Positions 57,514 to 64,000 of a stretch of DNA of 64,000 nucleotides are shown one piece after another; position 1 is the stretch's first letter; every line of letters begins with the position of its first letter. This stretch comes from Vicia villosa. Its lineage: Eukaryota; Streptophyta; Magnoliopsida; Fabales; Fabaceae. The translations under genes and the position numbers were made by a program. The stretch lies in NCBI RefSeq assembly GCF_029867415.1, contig NC_081184.1, positions 105,075,692 through 105,139,691 on the forward strand, read 5' to 3'. The notes beneath the pieces are model-generated. The model was not told the DNA's origin. It saw nothing but the letters and a program-made list of their open reading frames with translations, and searched no databases.

Positions 57514-60500
57514 ATGCATCCTGTCTGTTTTTGGATGAGATCCATGGGGGATACTTTCTGGTTGTGTACAAGGTAGAAGATTGTTTGAACAAGAAGTGTT
57601 CATATTTTATGGTCCCTTGAAGTGGAGGATGGACCTATTTGTGGAAGACGAGACCAACCTGACTAGAGCTGTTGTACCTTCTTGATGAAAGAAGATAATG
57701 AAGCTGGAATAAAATTCAAAGACTTCATGCGGGAGTGAAGAATTTGAATTGAATTTTTCAACTTATATTTAGCATAGAGAAGAAGATTATCAAAACCTTC
57801 ATGCGGGAGTGAAGATATTTATAAGGTATTGCTTGTGCTTATATGGATCTACCTGGTCAGGATATTGGTTAGATCTAGTCTATTGCTTGGTGAAGAAGCA
57901 AGCGTTTTGAAGGGTTGAATTATTGTCAGTCCTTGGATGTCATGCTTAAAATTGGATTATGGAGTAAGCATTGTGTGAATTCTGTTGAAGTATGGCTATT
58001 TTCCGCTGCATAGCCTCTGGTGCAACCCCTATAGTAAAAGAAAGATTCTAGGGTTATTTATATTCAACAGAATAATTGCAGATTACTACAGCTATAGTAA
58101 AAGTGTCAAAGATACTTGAGAGCTCTCTCAAGTCCACTCATAAAGGCATGAATTATTAGAGGTGTTGGGAATCACCTGATCAGTGACCCCCGTATGTATC
58201 TGCAACGTGTTACCTTGAAGATGTTCAAGGATAATGTGTTCCAAGGAGATGGAACTGATGTTCTATGGGATGGTAGAGCATTATTACCACTGGTATGCAG
58301 CTACCAGTTGAAGAACAGATGTTCTGGTGCTAACCTAATGTAGTGTGAGTACATTGGTTTGGAACCTACTCCTGACCTAGAAGAGGAGACATCTGACTAT
58401 AAGTTGATCAGGACACAATCAACATGTACTTCTACTCCAAATCTTAAATTATGGGAGTTTAGAAGTAAAACCTCAGTGTTAAAGAAGACTCATGAAGGTA
58501 TTCCTTTATAATCCTTTATGTTTAAATCAAGATGAGCTTATATCTGGCATCTTCTTCTGATCAAAGGAACCAGATATGTGGATTTTCATTCATAACCATA
58601 AAGCAGCTGTTGGAGCTGAATACTGTGTCTCAACCATAGTGAAATATGGTCACGAATGTTGACTGCCCTAGTTGTTATCCAGAAAGGGTAGAGTTATTTA
58701 GATTTAAGGAAATCAGATGGCTCATAAGAATCTGACTAATTCAGTTTTATGCCATAATTGAGTCTATTCCAGAAACCTAAATGAGGGAATCTCCTCTACA
58801 GGTACAGACTATGGCATCCATCATCTCAAAATCAGAATGAAAGTATGAAGAAAAGCTAATTCAGATGTTGGCTATTCTATTCCTTGATATGTCTGGATAT
58901 TGCTGATAATTACACTCTATTGTTTCCACCCCAAATGCTATGAATTAGATGTTTGAGATTTTAACTAAGAACCATGAAGGATGATGTCGTATCAAATGTT
59001 GAAACATCATCTCCTTGTCTTCAGTTATTCATAAGTCTTTTTGCCAAGAGGAAAGTCTATAAGTGTGAAGAGGTAATCAGTCAGAATGATCTAGTGTGAG
59101 TAGTCAATTCTAACTGACTAACTGATAGGTACTTTGACAGGGGACTTAATACTTATTAGATGTGCAGCCTGAATACAAGATTCATATACTCTGTCAGGAG
59201 CTGAGTATGTGTATGAATAATTCATGGACTTGTGTGAACTAAGCATAAGTATTAAAGTTCACTGTTATCTTCACAAGTTTAGAGAGTGTGGCAATATTGT
59301 CTGGTGAGTATTTGAAAAGTTGATTCAAGCAAGAAGAAACACATAGGTATTGTTAAATATCTTGATGGGAGTTGGGTATTAACAATAATTGTGTAGAAAT
59401 ATGAATCAAGAGAAGAAGAAGTATGTGATGTATAGAAGAAAATGCTCTACATAAATAAGTAACATCACAACAATTTAAGACACCAGAAAGATAAGGTTCA
59501 AAATCATCTGTTGAAGACAAATTTATAGTTATACACAAGAGGTTTCTTCTATTACAAATTGCAGAGTGTGGCAATCTGAATCTTGTGTAGCAAGCAAACT
59601 AAGGATTCCTAATTTGGAAATTGTGGCAAATTCCAAATAAAGAATTCTTCAAAGACCTATATAAAAAATGTCCTTAATTTGTATATCTCAGTGGGAGCAT
59701 AAAGTATGGAGATCACCAAGGACAGTTTTATTCTGCTTCTAATTAAATGGAAAGTCTCTCAAAGACTAACCTTTAAGCCAGAAGAACAATGTCATACAAG
59801 ATGTCAGAACATAACTCAAAACATGCTTTATCCTTGAAAACCAGCAAGGACCATTCCTTGGATTACCATCTAAAAACATGCATTAATGGTGTATATCACT
59901 TTTTCTGACTAAGTGCATGTTCCAACCAATGCACAATTTCACCTAATGTAGTCCTTATTCAAGTAACATCTCTTGATCAAGACATCTGTTACAATCTAGG
60001 TATGTTATTTCCATTGCTCGGGTTTTTAGAGTCATCTTTTTACTTTCTTTTTCTTTTCTCTTAAGTCTTGTTTGAGTCTCTCATGTCCTTCCTTCGGATA
60101 TGGGTAAGTTTAGAGTCTATATAGGTTATGTTTGTCAACTTGTGACAAACATAGGGAATAAGGGTAGTGTTCAGACATTGTTAAGTCTGAGGTACTTCTT
60201 TGCAGTTGTTTTTGCAAAGATATTGAATAAGTTTTCTATTCTAAGTCAGTCAGTCTTCTATTTAGAGTCTTGTTTTCGAGTCATGAACACAAATTGTGTC
60301 GTGTGTTCTAATTCATCTAGTAATGAGGTATATCGTCTCTATGGATAGTTTGAGTAATTGAGTCCTGTTTAGAATCATGAACACTGATTGTCTCGTGTTC
60401 TGAGTCATTCCATGTAGAGGTCTGGTTCTATATGCTTGTAAATGGATGGTTCAAGTGAGTTTGTCTATAATTTGAGTCAGTTCTCAGTTTAAGGGGGGAA

Positions 60501-62772
60501 GCTGATCAAAGAGTATACTGCTGCAAACATGAAAATCTTCAGAGAAATAATTCCTCAGATCTAAGGCAGATGTACTTTGCTTGGATGTCCCAAGGGATGT
60601 TGGAACATCATCTCCAGAAGTTTTATTGACTCCTCAGTCAAGTAGATGATGTATATCCAGAGTGAATTTAAGGTCAAGCCTCTGATCTAATATGGAATGT
60701 GTTAACTATTTCAGCAAGTACCACAAGTGTGATGAAGAAGGATACCAGATCAATGTCATACCTTGTGTAAGAAGTATGAACATTTTGATTCTGAGACTGT
60801 GCTCAGAATTCTTTCTGATGTGAAGCTGATGTCCTACATGATGCTACAACATCATTGCTTGTTATTATCCTAGAAGATCGTTTGGGACTATGCATATGAA
60901 GGTTGAAAAAGAAACATTATTATGTAAAGTGGCAGTTTTGACATAATGTGGATGAGAATGGGCAGATTCTGATATAGGTGTTAGTGGTATGTTATGGAAA
61001 TACACTAGTACTATCATGGTGAAGTCTTCAACTGATGTTTATGACTGCCTGGGCAAAAGTTTGGTGTCAGAAAGTGTGATTTGATCAGAATGGCTGAAGA
61101 TAAGGAGGTTTCTTCTACTACAAGTAAAAGATTGTGGGAGTCTTTATCTAGCAAGAAAACTAAAGACATTTCTTATGGAATATGTGAGAAATTCTAAATC
61201 AAGTGGGCTTTTGTGTTAACTCGATAAACTATGTATCTGAAATAAACATGGTGAGATTATGCCCAAGTGTAAGAAGTGGCAGTTCTTCATGTTGAGAATG
61301 TGGCAATCTCTTTGTGTTTTCACATGGTGTCAAGTGGTCATCTACAGAAGGAGCTTTGGTTGCTCATGTCAGGGGGAGTCAAATGATTGATAAGTGTATG
61401 AAATTTTGTTTCCTTAAAAGGATATCAGATAGGTGTACATGCTGTAACAGGATACAGTTACTTGTGCTCTTGCTTGCGTTTGTTTGTTTCTAGTCTTGAA
61501 TAGAAAGTCTGTAAGGTTTTTCACCAAGAGGAGGTACGGGCATGTCATTGTTGAATGAACCAACCAATAAGGAAGAGATTCTGATTCAGGATATTTTTTT
61601 AAGGTGTGATGTTACCTTATTAGCGTGTGAGATGAAACATGTGATTTTTATTGTGTGCAAAGTTGGAGTACTGTGCCTATGACAGAGGGAGTTATTATAG
61701 TGTTTGCGAGGTCTTTAATTGGGTCGATAAAGTGTTTTTTTCAAGGATTAGTTGAATAGGCCTGGTCTGTGTGCATGGGTAGTAAAAGGGTGGCAATGTC
61801 TGACAGAATGTCATGACATGTTTAAAGATACAGTATCTGCAGAGCCAAACAAGGAAATTTTCTTTGATATTATCTATACACATCAATGGACGGTGTAAAG
61901 TATGTCTGCTGACAATGCATGCGTTGGTTTTAAAGAGATAACTCATTCCAGAAGAAAACAGTCAAAAACTGCTTTAGAAAGAGTAATTGCTTTTAGGGAT
62001 GTTTCCAAATAACAAGTTTGACCAAAGACCAAGACCATGACCATCGTTAACTTCTATGCTCTCAACTGTCTATATAAATAAGTTTTTTCTCTTCTCCAGT
62101 CACAACAGACTTGTGTATATTTTTTCCACAGTCAGTATGTCCTTCATGTGTGTGTTAAAATTAGTTGTGTTTGGGTTTGGTACTGTGATGGGTTTCTATG
62201 CCAAAGTTTGGCCAGACAAAGAAAAACACGGGCTGGTGATGTTATTCGTTTCTGTCATGAGTTTTTATGTGAGATCACCAAAAGTGTTCCATCATATACA
62301 ATGTTATGTATAGGATCTATGGTAGTTGTGATTTGTGATCTGAGTTATGAACACAATTGTGATTTGTGTTCTGAGTTACGAGAAGTGGTAGTAGGAATGC
62401 ATTCAAAGTCTCTCTTAGACTTCAAGCTAGGATTTGGTTTCTAGTTGAAGACTGAGTAAGGGTTCTCTTATGCCACCATTGGTCCTTAGTGACAAGAACT
62501 GGTGCTTACGCTGAGGGGCTTCTCTCCCATCTTTTTTTCTCATGTACACCACAATGTGTGTACTTTACAAAAGGAATACATGAAGATGTTCCACCGCATG
62601 TTATGACATCGGTGCCTTGAAGAACAGAAGAAATTGAAGACCAATTCTGAGAATGTAAATGATCTGTTCCTTTGAAGGTTGTAGTTTTTTTTCTTTGTTG
62701 TCTTTAAAGTTGGAGTTTATGTTTTTTGTTGTTTTGCTGCAATTTAATGTTTAGTTTTAGCCAAAATAAGCC
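57514..62772 (+). other. Interior of element G: long region without recognisable coding sequence
   Basis: Only short frames occur, the longest under 100 codons (for example 60100-60348, 62056-62313 and 62148-62444), none with a domain I know. Repeated segments are present: CTTCATGCGGGAGTGAAG at about 57724 and 57800; a diverged duplication around GAGGTTTCTTCTA at about 59538 and 61107; a GAACACA...TGTGTTC palindrome-like motif at about 60280, 60378 and 62345. A TATA-like CTATATAAATAA at 62071-62082 and pyrimidine-rich sequence just after it resemble a promoter, but nothing proves one. Confidence 0.65.
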
Positions 62773-62784
62773 AAAGGGGGAGAT
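62773..62784 (+). other. Polypurine tract of G
   Basis: AAGCCAAAGGGGGAGAT immediately before the 3' LTR. Confidence 0.88.
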
Positions 62785-63804
62785 TGTTAATGCCTTGATT
62801 TATGTGATTGGCATTTATGTTTGGCTAAAACATAGTAGCAGCAATATGTAATAGGATCTATAGAACTTGCAAATATAAATATGAACAAAACAGGTACAAC
62901 AACAAGATGTTCTATGGAATGTTAAGACATACACTATGACATCGCGCCTGCTAAGCTAAAAGGATGAAGATTCTAGATGTAATAAAACAAATCCAGAATA
63001 TTCTAATGGAATATTATGCAATCCTATGTGGCGCATATTTAAAGGTCAAAACAATCAAGTCAGAATATTGAAGATTATGCTGTTTCTAATTATGGAGATA
63101 ATTTAGGAAACTATGATTGAAGACCTTTCTTTTAGCAGAATATTTCTGCTGATTTGTAATAGCAAATATAGCTGTGATTGTAAGCCCAAGTCCAGTTGGG
63201 AATAGGTTATAAATAAGAAACTCTGTAACCTAGTTTTAAGAAGCAAACCGATTATTGAAAAGATGTAAACATTAGGGTTTTTTAAGGTAGACCACCCAAG
63301 TTGTGGGATGGCTTCCATGTTCTTCTAGAAACCTGTAGGTAAGAGAAGTATTGTTCTCACTCGAATCATGTAGGTAAGATTTGAGCGTTTTGTTTCTTGA
63401 TTGAAGCTGTTAAGCAAGATCAAGTATATTTTCCCGATGTTGTTTAAATAGCTGTTACAAGGTTGTAACGGTTAGGTATCACTAGGGAGTGAGCATAGGT
63501 TCTCTTGTCTTAGATGGAGTTCTAAGATAAAGGTTGCATTGGGTAGTGACTAGGTAAACCAGAGGTTGTTTATCTGTAAACCAGAGGTTGTTTACATAAA
63601 ATAGTACTACTGATAGTGAAATCTTCTTCCTGGCTTGGTAGCCCCCAGAGTAGGTAGTTTGACCGAACTGGGTTAACAATTCATTGTATTTTTTTGTCTT
63701 TCTGCATTGTTAGTTGTTTTCCTACCTTGTGTGTTTGTATAATGTTAGATCAGATGTCACGACATCCTTATATGACATATGAGTCTACTGTCACCAGAAT
63801 TTCA
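62785..63804 (+). repeat. 3' LTR of element G
   Basis: 1020 bp, TGTTAATGCC...AGAATTTCA. The part from about 62977 is shared with the left LTR. The flanking 5 bp ACCTC have no partner on the left. Confidence 0.88.
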
Positions 63805-64000
63805 ACCTCTATCTCAAAGAATTTTCCATACTTCAATAGGTATGTTGTTTGGCCCAATCGCCTTACCGTTACTCATGATTTTCAATGCTTCGTTTATCTC
63901 TTGCTTATGAATATGAAGGTAGTAATTATATTTTTGATCCTCTTCTCTAGTGTCGAGCCTGCTAGAGTCCGATGAAATATTATATCCTTCATTAAAAAAA
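63805..64000 (-). pseudogene. RTE-like non-LTR retrotransposon RT fragment
   Basis: The minus strand reads an RT segment with G-K-A-I-G-P-N-N-I-P-I-E-V-W-K, as in RTE/BovB-type elements, where G-P-D-G-I-P-I-E-V-W is usual; a stop follows (I-L-stop-D-R). Element G seems to have landed in it, but the continuation expected on the far side of G is not seen before 56673. Cut by the right window edge. Confidence 0.7.

Larger units (their letters stand above)
56673..63804 (+). mobile_element. Element G: large LTR retrotransposon with apparently non-coding interior
   Basis: Left LTR 56673-57499 (lacking about the first 190 bp), PBS 57502-57513, interior 57514-62772, PPT about 62773-62784, full LTR 62785-63804. 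PBS and PPT types fit SIRE-like copia elements. The interior of about 5.3 kb shows no gag, protease, integrase, RT or RNase H motif in any frame I inspected. That makes it a candidate large retrotransposon derivative moved by enzymes supplied in trans. The LTRs differ by scattered substitutions, so it is not recent. Confidence 0.83.

Overview
This is nuclear DNA of a flowering plant. It is most likely a legume: the SIRE-type copia elements, the MULE ends starting GGCTTAAATAG and the plant-mobile-domain MULE all look like legume families, but that assignment rests on my memory of those families and not on a search. I see no convincing host gene, rRNA, functional tRNA, organelle insertion or CRISPR array. 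Nearly everything recognisable is transposable-element sequence in AT-rich surroundings.

Left third (1 to about 34.4 kb): one nest of transposons inside an old, broken SIRE-like copia element, E (plus strand). Its pol can be followed in four pieces: 13869-14073, 15643-16785, 28411-28554 and about 31973-32975. Five insertions separate or cap these pieces. (1) Element B (SIRE copia, minus, 1-13863, running off the left edge) is itself interrupted in gag by the intact, very young element A of the same family (1513-11076, target duplication TCTTT). (2) A non-autonomous MULE lies at 14074-15633 (9-bp duplication ATTTTAAAA). (3) A TNT1/Tork-like copia, C, spans 16786-28405 (duplication AAGGC). Its zinc-knuckle coding sequence is split by D, an Athila-type gypsy derivative at 20516-27238 (duplication CAATG). 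(4) A deleted gypsy derivative, F (28555 to about 31972), keeps only one LTR. LTR differences agree with the nesting: about 15 substitutions in 436 bp for C, 5 in 1173 bp for D inside C, and 2 substitutions plus a G-run length change in about 1.2 kb for A.

Middle (34.4-47.7 kb): intergenic DNA with several short hAT-like elements with 8-bp duplications (35364-36010, 36557-37283, 45147-45636, and probably 40855-41334), two LINE 3' fragments and a diverged interspersed repeat.

Right (47.7-64 kb): a 5'-truncated LINE with an open RT frame (47701-50964); two MULEs side by side (51100-52553 and 52634-55832), the second holding a broken transposase and a broken plant-mobile-domain gene; then a 7-kb LTR element, G (56673-63804), with good PBS and PPT but an apparently non-coding interior; and a trace of an RTE-like LINE at the right edge.

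The most unusual items are D, whose single open frame joins gag and protease directly to an integrase C-terminal tail (F shows a decayed version of the same layout); the conserved gag/pol overlap in different frames in A and B; the paired tRNA-like sequences in MULE-1; the satellite-like subterminal motifs of the two right-hand MULEs; and the non-coding element G.
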